Origin: Novosphingopyxis iocasae
GTDB taxonomy: Bacteria; Pseudomonadota; Alphaproteobacteria; Sphingomonadales; Sphingomonadaceae
DNA: 64,000 bases
NCBI RefSeq assembly: GCF_014334095.1
Contig: NZ_CP060495.1
Coordinates: 2,604,501 to 2,668,500, forward strand
Reading direction: 5' to 3'
A model generated the notes under the pieces. It was not told where the DNA came from and searched no databases. It saw only the letters and a program-made list of their open reading frames with translations. Each line of letters begins with the position of its first letter. Within the stretch, counting starts at the first letter, position 1. Shown here piece after piece: positions 35,456 through 43,304 of the stretch. The translations under genes were made by a program, and so were the position numbers.

Positions 35456-35671
35456 ATGGAAAATACAGCGATCAAGGGTCAGGGTCTTCTCATTGAAAAC
35501 CTGAGTTTAGACGAAATTGATTTAGTGGATGGAGCTGCCGATGCGAAGGTCGTTTCTGCAGGAGCGACAATCATGGCGAGTAGCCTTTACGTGGCGGCCG
35601 TCCCGCCGGCAGCCGGTGCAATTGCTACAATCGGTCTAGCAGTTGTAGTGATGGGGCTCGCATTTGATTGA
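35456..35671 (+). CDS. Double-glycine-type-leader peptide 2 (hydrophobic core)
   Basis: A 71-aa peptide. The leader reads ENLSLDEIDLVDGA up to residue 27: L at -12, EID at -8 to -6, V at -4 and GA (a known variant of GG). The core (44 residues, ADAKVVSAGA on) is Ala/Val/Ile/Gly-rich with a long hydrophobic helix (about residues 40-68), no Cys, and ends GLAFD, as in pore-forming class II bacteriocins. ACGGATAT lies about 8 nt upstream of the ATG. It sits between peptides 1 and 3 in the same direction. Confidence 0.72.
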   Translation: MENTAIKGQGLLIENLSLDEIDLVDGAADAKVVSAGATIMASSLYVAAVPPAAGAIATIGLAVVVMGLAFD

Positions 35672-35698
35672 TGAGCTATATTGATACGGAGAAATATA

Positions 35699-35914
35699 AT
35701 GAAAAATATCGTAGAGCTGGGATACTCGGAAATTGATGAAATATCAGGCGGCAATGAGTGCACGCAGGATATTGCGTTGTCTGCTGCTGGAGTAGCTGCA
35801 ACCATTGCTATTGTAGCTGCTCCGCTCACATTTGGAGCTAGCCTCGCAGTCGCGGCTGCAGCTGGATTGGCGATTGGAGTCGGGGCGGGAAGTGCTCAGT
35901 CAAGCTGTAGTTAA
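35699..35914 (+). CDS. Double-glycine-leader peptide 3 (hydrophobic core with terminal Cys)
   Basis: A 71-aa peptide. The leader MKNIVELGYSEIDEISGG has L at -12, EID at -8 to -6, I at -4 and GG. The 53-aa core begins NECTQD with a Cys at core position 3, continues with a long Ala/Gly/Val/Ile helix, and ends SSCS with a second Cys, so a disulfide between its two ends is possible. GGAG lies 8 nt before the ATG at 35699; an upstream TTG (35681) is not needed. Probably a microcin or a partner of peptide 2 in a two-peptide bacteriocin. A strong terminator follows. Confidence 0.75.
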   Translation: MKNIVELGYSEIDEISGGNECTQDIALSAAGVAATIAIVAAPLTFGASLAVAAAAGLAIGVGAGSAQSSCS

Positions 35915-35920
35915 GATCTC

Positions 35921-35958
35921 CTCAGTGCGCAGCCAATGCTGCGCACTGAACCGTTTTT
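35921..35958 (+). terminator. Intrinsic terminator of the peptide operon
   Basis: CAGTGCGCAGC (35923-35933) and GCTGCGCACTG (35938-35948) form a perfect 11-bp stem with a 4-nt loop, followed by AACCGTTTTT. It lies 9 bp after the stop of peptide 3. Confidence 0.88.
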
Positions 35959-36053
35959 AAGACTTGTATATTCATTAAGTCATTAGGATTGGCCGCGGCT
36001 GCGAACTCATGTCGGAGATGGTTTTGTACGCCAATACCTGGGAATAAAACAGA

Positions 36054-36158
36054 ATGATAAAGGACGTTATATGGATTGCGATAATGGCCATATTGGTGTT
36101 TATGGCGATCGTCGGTGGTTGGAACTATTGGGTGCGCGATCGCACTAATGATCGCTGA
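36054..36158 (+). CDS. 34-aa membrane peptide, possible immunity factor
   Basis: Encodes MIKDVIWIAIMAILVFMAIV, then GGWNYWVRDRTNDR: one membrane helix of about 20 residues with a short charged C-terminal tail. It lies 96 bp after the terminator of the peptide operon. Small membrane proteins next to class II bacteriocins often give immunity, so that is a candidate role, but the upstream ribosome site (GGGAATAAAACAGA) is weak and the family is unknown. Confidence 0.45.
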   Translation: MIKDVIWIAIMAILVFMAIVGGWNYWVRDRTNDR

Positions 36159-36251
36159 TTGTTAATTCCACCTCTGTGTACTATCGTACAACCAACTCAT
36201 TTGGAGAGATGATTGTCCCGGATCTATTTGAGGGGGCTCGCCTAGGGTGTG

Positions 36252-36428
36252 ATGCTCACCGACATGCCGGGCGAAGAACCGTTCTATTGCGTTTTCAGCT
36301 CGGCGCAGGTCGCGGCTGTACTACGTTTATTTGACGCCGTGGACAGTCAAGTAGCCGCCTTAGCAATGGCACACTTCATGCCAGGGCAATTGGCAACGAA
36401 CCGCATGGTGCGTGTAAACGCGTTGTGA
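36252..36428 (+). CDS. Doubtful 58-aa ORF
   Basis: An open frame starting MLTDMPGEEPFYCVFSSAQV. The composition is protein-like and AGGG lies 5 nt upstream, but there is no recognised family and it may be a remnant of a larger gene. Kept as a low-confidence entry because it lies in the gene-poor stretch after the peptide locus. Confidence 0.2.
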   Translation: MLTDMPGEEPFYCVFSSAQVAAVLRLFDAVDSQVAALAMAHFMPGQLATNRMVRVNAL

Positions 36429-36605
36429 AATGTATTGTCCAACGAAAGCGTTCGCATCCGTGCGGTAAGGAAGTGGAAAATCAGGAGGAAGTCGCCTTGC
36501 GAGCAGTCTCGTTGCTGTAGGCAGTTGGCTCACGTCCCGAAACCGCTGAGAAGCTCGTCGTTGGTCAGTCCAAAATAGCGGTTACCTTTTGAGGTAATTG
36601 CTCAC

Positions 36606-36634
36606 TCCGGATCAAAGCACCATTTTGATCCGGA
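36606..36634 (-). terminator. Inverted repeat at the 3' end of lepA
   Basis: TCCGGATCAAA (36606-36616) and TTTGATCCGGA (36624-36634) form a perfect 11-bp stem with a 7-nt loop, 2 bp after the lepA stop as read on the minus strand. No T tract follows, so it may protect the 3' end or act as an attenuated terminator. Confidence 0.55.
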
Positions 36635-36636
36635 CC

Positions 36637-38439
36637 CTACTCCTCCCCCATCCGCAACGCCGCGATAAACGCTTCCTGGGGGATCGACACATTGCCGTAC
36701 TCCCGCATCTTCGCCTTGCCCTTTTTCTGCTTTTCCAGCAGCTTTTTCTTCCGGCTGATGTCGCCGCCATAGCATTTGGCGGTGACGTCCTTGCGCATGG
36801 CGCTGATCGTCTCGCGGGCGATCACCTTGGCGCCGATGGCGGCCTGGATCGGGATTTTGAACAAATGGCGGGGGATCAGGTCCTTCAGGCGCTCGCACAG
36901 CTGGCGGCCGCGGATTTCGGCCTGCTGGCGGTGGACGACCATGCCGAGCGCGTCGACCGGCTCGTTGTTCACCAGGATGTTCATCTTCACGAGATCGCCT
37001 TCGCGCAGGCCGATCTGCTCGTAATCGAAGCTGGCATAGCCGCGCGATATGGACTTCAGCCGATCGTAGAAATCGAACACCACCTCGTTCAGCGGCAGCT
37101 CGTACACCACCTGCGCGCGGCCGCCGACATAGGTCAGCTCCGTCTGGATGCCGCGCCGGTCCTGACAAAGCTTCAGGATGGAGCCGAGATAGTCGTCCGG
37201 CGTGTAGATGGTCGCCTTGATCCAGGGCTCCTCCATATGATCGATATGGACGGGGTCCGGATAGTCGGCCGGGTTGTGGAGATACTGCACGCTGCCGTCG
37301 GTCATCGTCATGCGGTAGACGACGGACGGCGCGGTGGTGATGAGATCCAGATCATATTCGCGGGTGAGGCGTTCCTGGATGATCTCCAGATGCAGGAGGC
37401 CCAGGAAGCCGCAGCGGAAGCCGAAGCCGAGCGCGGCGCTCGTTTCCATCTCGAAGGTGAAGCTGGCGTCGTTGAGGCGCAGGCGGCCGATGCTTTCGCG
37501 CAGCTTCTCGAAGTCCGCGGCGTCCACCGGGAAGAGGCCGCAGAACACCACCGACTGCACTTCCTTGAAGCCCGGCAGCGCCTTGTCCGCGCCGCCCTTC
37601 ACGGTGGTGATGGTGTCGCCCACCGCGGTGTCGGCCACTTCCTTGATCTGCGCGGTGATGAAGCCGATTTCGCCGGGGCCTAGTTCGGGCAGCTGGGTGA
37701 TCTTGGGCTTCATGCAGCCCACGCGGTCCACCAGATGCTGCGAACCCTGCTGCATGAAGCGGATGTTCATGCCCTTCTTCAGCACGCCGTCCATCACGCG
37801 CACCAGGATGACGACGCCCAGATAGGGATCGTACCAGCTATCGACGAGCATGGCTTTGAGCGGCGCGTCGCGGTCTCCCGTCGGCGGGGGGATGCGCTGG
37901 ACGACGGCTTCCAGCACATCCTCGATGCCGATGCCGGACTTGGCGCTGGTGAGCACCGCATCGTCCGCGGGGATGCCGACGATATCTTCGATCTCGGTGC
38001 GGACCTTGTCGGGCTCGGCCGCGGGCAGATCGATCTTGTTGATGACGGGCACGATCTCATGGTCATGCTCGATCGACTGGTACACATTGGCCAGCGTCTG
38101 CGCCTCCACGCCCTGCGCGGCGTCGACCACCAGCAGCGCGCCCTCGCACGCGGCGAGCGAGCGGCTGACCTCATAGGCGAAATCGACATGGCCGGGCGTG
38201 TCCATCAGGTTCAGCTGATAGGTCTCTCCGTCCGCGGCGGTGTAATCCAGCCGCACGGTCTGCGCCTTGATGGTGATGCCGCGCTCGCGCTCGATATCCA
38301 TATTGTCGAGCACCTGGCTCGACATCTCGCGCTCGGTCAGCCCGCCGGTCAGCTGGATGAGGCGATCGGCCAGGGTGGATTTGCCATGGTCGATATGCGC
38401 GATGATGGAGAAATTACGGATTTTGGAGAGGTCTGTCAT
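36637..38439 (-). CDS. lepA: Elongation factor 4
   Basis: Ribosome-associated GTPase that back-translocates or remodels stalled ribosomes under stress. The 600-aa protein is of normal length. It has G1 [14 protein letters not shown], the G2 region [28 protein letters not shown] and NKIDLP, plus the LepA-specific C-terminal domain ([20 protein letters not shown]). I start at [11 protein letters not shown] (38439); the upstream 13 codons in frame are not conserved. It borders the AT-rich peptide locus on one side. Confidence 0.97.
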   Translation of the reverse strand: MTDLSKIRNFSIIAHIDHGKSTLADRLIQLTGGLTEREMSSQVLDNMDIERERGITIKAQTVRLDYTAADGETYQLNLMDTPGHVDFAYEVSRSLAACEGALLVVDAAQGVEAQTLANVYQSIEHDHEIVPVINKIDLPAAEPDKVRTEIEDIVGIPADDAVLTSAKSGIGIEDVLEAVVQRIPPPTGDRDAPLKAMLVDSWYDPYLGVVILVRVMDGVLKKGMNIRFMQQGSQHLVDRVGCMKPKITQLPELGPGEIGFITAQIKEVADTAVGDTITTVKGGADKALPGFKEVQSVVFCGLFPVDAADFEKLRESIGRLRLNDASFTFEMETSAALGFGFRCGFLGLLHLEIIQERLTREYDLDLITTAPSVVYRMTMTDGSVQYLHNPADYPDPVHIDHMEEPWIKATIYTPDDYLGSILKLCQDRRGIQTELTYVGGRAQVVYELPLNEVVFDFYDRLKSISRGYASFDYEQIGLREGDLVKMNILVNNEPVDALGMVVHRQQAEIRGRQLCERLKDLIPRHLFKIPIQAAIGAKVIARETISAMRKDVTAKCYGGDISRKKKLLEKQKKGKAKMREYGNVSIPQEAFIAALRMGEE

Positions 38440-38575
38440 GTCGAGCGCGCAAATAGCCTGCGAGGGCGCGGCTGTCATCCGGCATGTGGCGGTGCCATTG
38501 GCGCGGGCCGGAACATGGCCAGCCCGCGCGCTGTCTTCGGAAGATGCGCTTCCGGAATGTTTTGTCGATGCTGCC

Positions 38576-39337
38576 TTACATCGGCGGGGTTAGACCGTCT
38601 TTACCGACAGCGACGAACTGCGCCGCGGCTACATTGGCGGGCTTTTTGACGAAAAGCTTCTGGCCCGCCTTCAGGATGGACCGGTCCGCAGGCTCGAAGC
38701 GCACGATCGGTGTACCTTCGGGAACGGCGACCTCGGCGGTGCCGCCTTCATAGGCGATGGTCAGCGCCTTTCCGGCATTGCCTGCGCTGGTCGCGTTCGT
38801 CACCGTGCCGTTGGTCATGGCGCTTTGCTGCTGAACGGTGCCGTTGGTCATGGCGCTCTGCTGCTGGACCGTACCATTCGTCATAGCGCTGGATCCGCCG
38901 CTACCACCGCCGCTGGCCGCCATCACGCCGGGGGTATCCCATTCATAATGGCCCTCGCCGCTACCGCGCATGGATTCGGGGAATATCACCACTTCCACGG
39001 CGCGCAGCGCGTCCTTCGGGCCCGTCGTCGCGGTGCCGATGAAGTCGCCGTCCTTTACGTCGGCGAGCGTTGCCGGAACCACCCAGGCGTAAGCGGTGTC
39101 GTTGCCGGTCGGCACGTCCACGCTCTGGCCATCATAGGTTTGCACGGTGAGCGATGCATCGGTCATCGCGGTCAGCGCGCCGCGCACATGGTCGGCGGCG
39201 ACGGCGGGTGCCTGCGCCGCGCCGGCATCGGAGGCCGCTTCGGTGGACGGCTGCGCTTCGGGCTGTTCGCCGCCGCCGCTGCAGGCGGCAAGCGCGGCCA
39301 TACCGACGCCGCAGAGGGCGAGTTTAATCAATCGCAT
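38576..39337 (-). CDS. Lipoprotein with internal tandem repeat (DUF5666-like)
   Basis: A 253-aa lipoprotein: [20 protein letters not shown] with lipidated Cys19. The N-terminal part (about 50-135) has [20 protein letters not shown] and other features like DUF5666 domains (small beta-barrels). In the middle, an 11-residue unit [11 protein letters not shown] occurs two full times plus one partial copy, next to a Gly/Ser-rich linker. The C-terminal part repeats the fold: [20 protein letters not shown]. An EcfG-type promoter lies 73 bp upstream, so it is probably made under general stress. Function unknown. Confidence 0.75.
   Translation of the reverse strand: MRLIKLALCGVGMAALAACSGGGEQPEAQPSTEAASDAGAAQAPAVAADHVRGALTAMTDASLTVQTYDGQSVDVPTGNDTAYAWVVPATLADVKDGDFIGTATTGPKDALRAVEVVIFPESMRGSGEGHYEWDTPGVMAASGGGSGGSSAMTNGTVQQQSAMTNGTVQQQSAMTNGTVTNATSAGNAGKALTIAYEGGTAEVAVPEGTPIVRFEPADRSILKAGQKLFVKKPANVAAAQFVAVGKDGLTPPM
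38802..38890 (-). repeat. 33-bp tandem repeat inside the lipoprotein gene
   Basis: Units at 38802-38834, 38835-38867 and a partial third at 38868-38890. The first two are nearly identical; the third has several third-position changes. They encode the repeated [11 protein letters not shown]. The unit length is a multiple of three, so copy-number changes would stay in frame. Confidence 0.85.
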
Positions 39338-39409
39338 GGGGAAGACCTTTCTTCAGGCCCAGACCGATCCAGCGGAAGGCCGGAAGTTTATCGGCGGGCG
39401 AGCCCGCAT

Positions 39410-39435
39410 AACGCGGCGATACAAGGCGGAGTTCC
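39410..39435 (-). promoter_or_regulatory. EcfG-type general stress promoter
   Basis: On the minus strand GGAAC (39431-39435), 17 nt, CGTT (39410-39413). Both boxes are exact and the spacing is within the 16-17 nt range. It lies 73 bp upstream of the lipoprotein start at 39337. Confidence 0.65.
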
Positions 39436-39488
39436 GCTCCTGTCCGCTGTCTCGAGGCCGCGCGCAGCCAATGCGGGGGGCGCGCCGA

Positions 39489-39962
39489 TCAGAGCGGTGG
39501 GGGCGCTACGCTGAGGTCGCTTGCGCGCTGCAGCACCAGATGGGTCTGGTAGTAATATTTCTCGGTCGGCCGGCCATTGGCTACGAACACAATGCGCACG
39601 CGCCGCGCGGTGCCGCGAACGGCGATGCGTTTGCCGTCCAGAAACTCGGCCGGGTCCGCGCCGAAGCGTTCGCGCAGTTGCGCCTGGATGGCGGGGGTGA
39701 GAACCACGCTCAGATTGCGCGGATCGCGGTAATCGGGCTGCGAATTCAGATAAAGGCGCCCGGCATCGGCGACACCGCTGCCGCGCACCGTCATCTCGAA
39801 CAGGCCGCTGACGCCTTGCGGAGCCACTTCGGCTGCGTTCATCACCGCCTGCTCAGGCGTTAGGCGCACCAGCGGCGCGGGCGAACGGCTGACCCCGTTG
39901 ACGGTTGGCGCGCAGGCGGCAAGCCCAAGCAGCGCCCCGCCGACCATGCCTGAGCGGAGCAT
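39489..39962 (-). CDS. Putative lipoprotein of unknown function
   Basis: A 157-aa protein. From MLRSGMVGGALLGLAACAP the lipidated Cys would be residue 17. The rest is soluble: LTPEQAVMNAAEVAPQGVSG, GRLYLNSQPDYRDPRNLSVV, then GKRIAVRGTARRVRIVFVAN, a beta-rich part that may be a small barrel. I start at 39962 because it begins the signal; ATGs at 40034 and 40154 are in frame. Stands on the minus strand upstream of the EcfG-promoted lipoprotein. Confidence 0.65.
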   Translation of the reverse strand: MLRSGMVGGALLGLAACAPTVNGVSRSPAPLVRLTPEQAVMNAAEVAPQGVSGLFEMTVRGSGVADAGRLYLNSQPDYRDPRNLSVVLTPAIQAQLRERFGADPAEFLDGKRIAVRGTARRVRIVFVANGRPTEKYYYQTHLVLQRASDLSVAPPPL

Positions 39963-40160
39963 CGACGCAGGCCGCGTGCCCCGGTGGCGGGCGGTCGCAG
40001 ATCGGGGCGGGCGGCACGGAGCGATTGCGTTCATCGACCGATGTCCTCGCCCCGCGCAATTCCGATTGCAAGCTTCGAAAATCGGCATAGACACTTCTCC
40101 CGGCTGTATGCCGGACGTGGTGGGTGGGCCTTCGCGTTCCAGGGAGAGGTCCAACCTTAC

Positions 40161-41717
40161 ATGATATTCGGACGCGTAAAGCCGCTCGATGCGATCCTCG
40201 CAACGGCGGAAAAGAAATCGCTCACGCGCACACTCGGGCCGTGGCAGCTGACGCTGCTCGGCGTCGGCGCGATCATCGGCACCGGGATTTTCGTGCTCAC
40301 ATCGGAGGCCGCGCAGAAGGCGGGCCCCGGCATGATGTGGAGTTTTGTCATTGCCGGCCTGGTCTGTGCGGTGGCGGCGCTCTGCTATTCGGAACTGGCA
40401 TCGATGGTGCCGGTTGCCGGGTCTGCTTACACCTACACCTATGCCGTGATGGGCGAGCTTTTGGCCTGGATGGTCGGTTTCGCGTTGATCCTGGAATATG
40501 CGGTATCCGCCAGCGCAGTTTCGGTCGGCTGGTCGGGCTATTTCGTCGGCTTGCTGGCGAATGCGGGGATAAACCTGCCACCCGCGCTAACCCAGGGTTT
40601 TTACGCGCCGGGCGGGTTCATCAACCTGCCGGCCATGCTGATCGCGCTGGTCATCACCGGCCTCTTGATGATCGGGACGACCGAGAGCGCGCGGGTAAAC
40701 GCGGTGCTGGTGACCGTGAAGGTCACCGCGCTCGTCATCTTCATCGTCATCACGCTTCCCATGCTGAACGGGCAGAATTTCCAGCCCTTCATGCCCAATG
40801 GCTGGACCGGGCCTGGCCTCGGCTCCGGCCTCGGCGCGCTGGGCGCGGCGGCCTCCATCTTCTTCGCCTATGTCGGCTTCGACGCGGTTTCGACCGCTGC
40901 CGAGGAGACCGTCAACCCGCAGCGTAACGTGCCGATCGGCCTGATCGGCGCGCTCGGCATCTGCACGGTGTTCTACCTTCTCGTGTCCGCTGGTGCGATC
41001 GGCACCGTGGGCGCGCAGCCGATCATGGGGCCGGACGGCGGCCTGCTGCAGCCCGGAAGCACCGAATTCGCCGCGCGCTGCCAGAGCCTTCTGGACATGG
41101 GCCGCGAGCCGCTGGTCTGCTCCAAAGAAGCGCTGGCCTTCGTGCTGCGCGAGGCGGGGCATCCCTGGCTGGGCAATGCCATCGGTATCGCCGCGTTCCT
41201 GGGCCTGCCTTCGGTGATCCTGATCATGCTGTTCGGCCAGACGCGTATCTTTTTCGTGATGTCGCGCGACGGGCTGCTGCCCACGGGCTTGGCCAAGATC
41301 CACCCCAAGTGGAACACGCCGCACGTCATCACCATGATCACCGGCGTTGCGGTGGCAGCGTTCGCAGCGTTCCTGCCGGTGGGCAAGCTGGCCGATATCT
41401 CCAACTCGGGCACGCTGTTCGCCTTCTTCATGGTGGCGCTGTCGGTGCTGATCCTGCGCCGCACCCAGCCGGACCGGGAGCGGCCGTTCAAGACGCCGTT
41501 CATCTGGATCGTCGCGCCGCTCGCCATCATCGGTACCGTCGGGCTCTATGTCAGCCTGCCGGTGGAGGCGATGCTGGTGCTGCCGATCTGGGGCGGCATC
41601 GGCCTGGTGATTTATTTCCTCTACGGATATCGCAAGAGCAACGTCGCGCGCGGCATCGTGGAGGTTCACGAGCTGGACAGCGATGCGCCGCCCGAACCGG
41701 TACCGCCGCATAATTGA
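40161..41717 (+). CDS. APC-superfamily amino acid permease
   Basis: Secondary amino acid transporter of the CAT-like (cationic amino acid) branch. The 518-aa protein has about 12 membrane segments. TM1 carries the APC motif GVGAIIGTGIFVLTSEAAQ; TM3 has SELASMVPVAGSAYTYTY; TM6 has FFAYVGFDAVSTAAEETVNP. A hydrophilic loop with two Cys (RCQSLLDMGREPLVCSKE) sits between TM7 and TM8. I start at MIFGRVKPLDA (40161); the longer open frame upstream is not coding. The substrate cannot be told. Followed by a strong terminator. Confidence 0.92.
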   Translation: MIFGRVKPLDAILATAEKKSLTRTLGPWQLTLLGVGAIIGTGIFVLTSEAAQKAGPGMMWSFVIAGLVCAVAALCYSELASMVPVAGSAYTYTYAVMGELLAWMVGFALILEYAVSASAVSVGWSGYFVGLLANAGINLPPALTQGFYAPGGFINLPAMLIALVITGLLMIGTTESARVNAVLVTVKVTALVIFIVITLPMLNGQNFQPFMPNGWTGPGLGSGLGALGAAASIFFAYVGFDAVSTAAEETVNPQRNVPIGLIGALGICTVFYLLVSAGAIGTVGAQPIMGPDGGLLQPGSTEFAARCQSLLDMGREPLVCSKEALAFVLREAGHPWLGNAIGIAAFLGLPSVILIMLFGQTRIFFVMSRDGLLPTGLAKIHPKWNTPHVITMITGVAVAAFAAFLPVGKLADISNSGTLFAFFMVALSVLILRRTQPDRERPFKTPFIWIVAPLAIIGTVGLYVSLPVEAMLVLPIWGGIGLVIYFLYGYRKSNVARGIVEVHELDSDAPPEPVPPHN

Positions 41718-41738
41718 TTGCGGGCGGGAAGAGATTGG

Positions 41739-41769
41739 AGGGGCAGGGGATATTCTCCTGCCCCTTTTT
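41739..41769 (+). terminator. Intrinsic terminator after the permease
   Basis: AGGGGCAGG (41739-41747) and CCTGCCCCT (41757-41765) form a perfect 9-bp stem with a 9-nt loop, followed by TTTT. Confidence 0.88.
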
Positions 41770-41788
41770 GTTGCCCGTCTCCGATCCC

Positions 41789-41880
41789 GTTCGTGCTGAG
41801 CTTGTCGAAGCACCGTCTTCCTTCTTGGCTTAGCTTCCGACCGCGAGACAGTACGGCCCTTCGACAGGCTCAGGGCGAAC
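41789..41880. repeat. REP-like inverted repeat pair
   Basis: Two 22-nt arms, 41789-41810 (GTTCGTGCTGAGCTTGTCGA on) and 41859-41880 (reverse complement, three differences), face each other around 48 nt. The motif CTGAGCTTGTCGAA is a frequent extragenic palindrome of sphingomonad genomes. It may act in mRNA stability or be a relic of REP transposition. Confidence 0.75.
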
Positions 41881-41959
41881 GGATGTTTTCAAGTAAGGCC
41901 CAACCCCCTTGCCCTCGCGCGTCACGTCGCTAGCCTCGCTTGCGAAGGAGAGTGCCGCC

Positions 41960-43267
41960 ATGCGCCATATCGCGATCGTCGGATCTGGCCCTGCGGGCTA
42001 TTACACCGCGGAGGCCGCGCAGAAGGCGTTCGGGGAGGATGTGCGGATCGATATTCTCGATCGGCTGCCGACGCCCTTCGGCCTCATCCGTTTCGGCGTG
42101 GCGCCCGATCACCAATCGATCAAGAAGGTTGCGCGCCGTTATGAGAAGGTGGCGCTGAGCGACAATGTACGCTTCGTCGGCCATGTTTCGGTGGGCGAGG
42201 ATATCGCGATCGCCGAGCTGATGGAGCTGTACGACGCGGTGGTGCTGGCCACCGGCGCGCCGCATGATCGCACGCTCGATCTGCCGGGCAGCGATCTGGC
42301 CGGGGTTTACGGCAGCGCATCCTTCGTCGGCTGGTATAACGGCCATCCCGATTTTGCCGCCGTCGATCCGCCGCTGGATGGGCGCGATGTGGTGGTGATC
42401 GGCAATGGCAATGTGGCGCTGGACGTGGCGCGCATCCTGTCCAAGACGCGCGCGGAGTTCGAAAGCAGCGACATCGCGCGCCATGCGCTGGACGCGCTGG
42501 ATGCGGCGGGGACGCGGACGATCACGATCCTGGGCCGGCGCGGGCCGCATCAGATCGCGATGACGCCCAAGGAACTGGGCGAACTGGGGCGGCTGGAGAA
42601 CGCCGCGCCGAGCGTCGATCCGTCGGATTTGCCGCCCGAGGCGCAGGACGAGGGGCTGGAGCCGGGCCAGCGCAAATCGGTCGGCATCCTGCGCGAGTTC
42701 GCCGCGGGCGCGGACGGCGCGGGTAAGGGCAAGACGATTATGTTCGATTTCTTCGCATCACCGGTCGAACTTCTCGGAGAGGAGCGGGTCGAAGGAGTGC
42801 GGGTGGAGCGGACCGAGCTGGACGGAGAACATCGCCCGCGCGGCACGGGCGAGACCTACGATATCCCCGCGCAGCTCGTCGTCACCTGCATCGGCTATCG
42901 CAGCCCGCGCATCGAGGGCGTGCCCTATGATGAAGGTGCGGGGCGTTTCGCCAATGAGGACGGGCGCATCCAGCCGGGGCTCTACTGCGTCGGATGGGCG
43001 CGGCGCGGGCCGACGGGGACGATCGGCACCAATCGCCCGGATGGCTATGAGCTGGTCGATCGCATCGCGCAGGATATCGGCGAGGGGGCAGGCAAGGCCG
43101 GCCGTGCCGGGCTGGACGCGCTGCTGGAAGAGCGCGGGGTCGATATCGTGACCTTTGCCGATTGGCAGAAGATCGACGAGGCGGAGGTGGCGCGCGCCAT
43201 GAAGGGGGCGCCGCGCGAAAAATTCGTTCGGGTGGAAGACATGATCGCCGCGCATCGGGGCGAATGA
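41960..43267 (+). CDS. FAD/NADP-binding oxidoreductase (FprA/adrenodoxin reductase-like)
   Basis: A 435-aa flavoprotein that probably passes electrons from NADPH to a ferredoxin. FAD site: IAIVGSGPAGYYTAEAAQ. NADP site: VVIGNGNVALDVARILSKT. The family motif FGLIRFGVAPDHQSIKKVA and RRGPHQIAMTPKELGEL are present. AAGGAG lies 9 nt before the ATG at 41960. It has no ferredoxin or P450 gene beside it, so its partner is unknown. Confidence 0.9.
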   Translation: MRHIAIVGSGPAGYYTAEAAQKAFGEDVRIDILDRLPTPFGLIRFGVAPDHQSIKKVARRYEKVALSDNVRFVGHVSVGEDIAIAELMELYDAVVLATGAPHDRTLDLPGSDLAGVYGSASFVGWYNGHPDFAAVDPPLDGRDVVVIGNGNVALDVARILSKTRAEFESSDIARHALDALDAAGTRTITILGRRGPHQIAMTPKELGELGRLENAAPSVDPSDLPPEAQDEGLEPGQRKSVGILREFAAGADGAGKGKTIMFDFFASPVELLGEERVEGVRVERTELDGEHRPRGTGETYDIPAQLVVTCIGYRSPRIEGVPYDEGAGRFANEDGRIQPGLYCVGWARRGPTGTIGTNRPDGYELVDRIAQDIGEGAGKAGRAGLDALLEERGVDIVTFADWQKIDEAEVARAMKGAPREKFVRVEDMIAAHRGE

Positions 43268-43304
43268 GGCACCAAAAACCTGCCGCAGCCGTCCGCGCGG
43301 CTGG

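Larger units (their letters stand above)
35915..36636. other. Gene-poor stretch between the peptide genes and lepA
   Basis: About 720 bp. It holds the terminator of the peptide operon, a 34-aa membrane-peptide gene (36054-36158), a doubtful 58-aa ORF (36252-36428) and an inverted repeat at the lepA end (36606-36634). Nothing else resembles a gene, and no transposase remnant or direct repeat was recognised. Confidence 0.45.
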
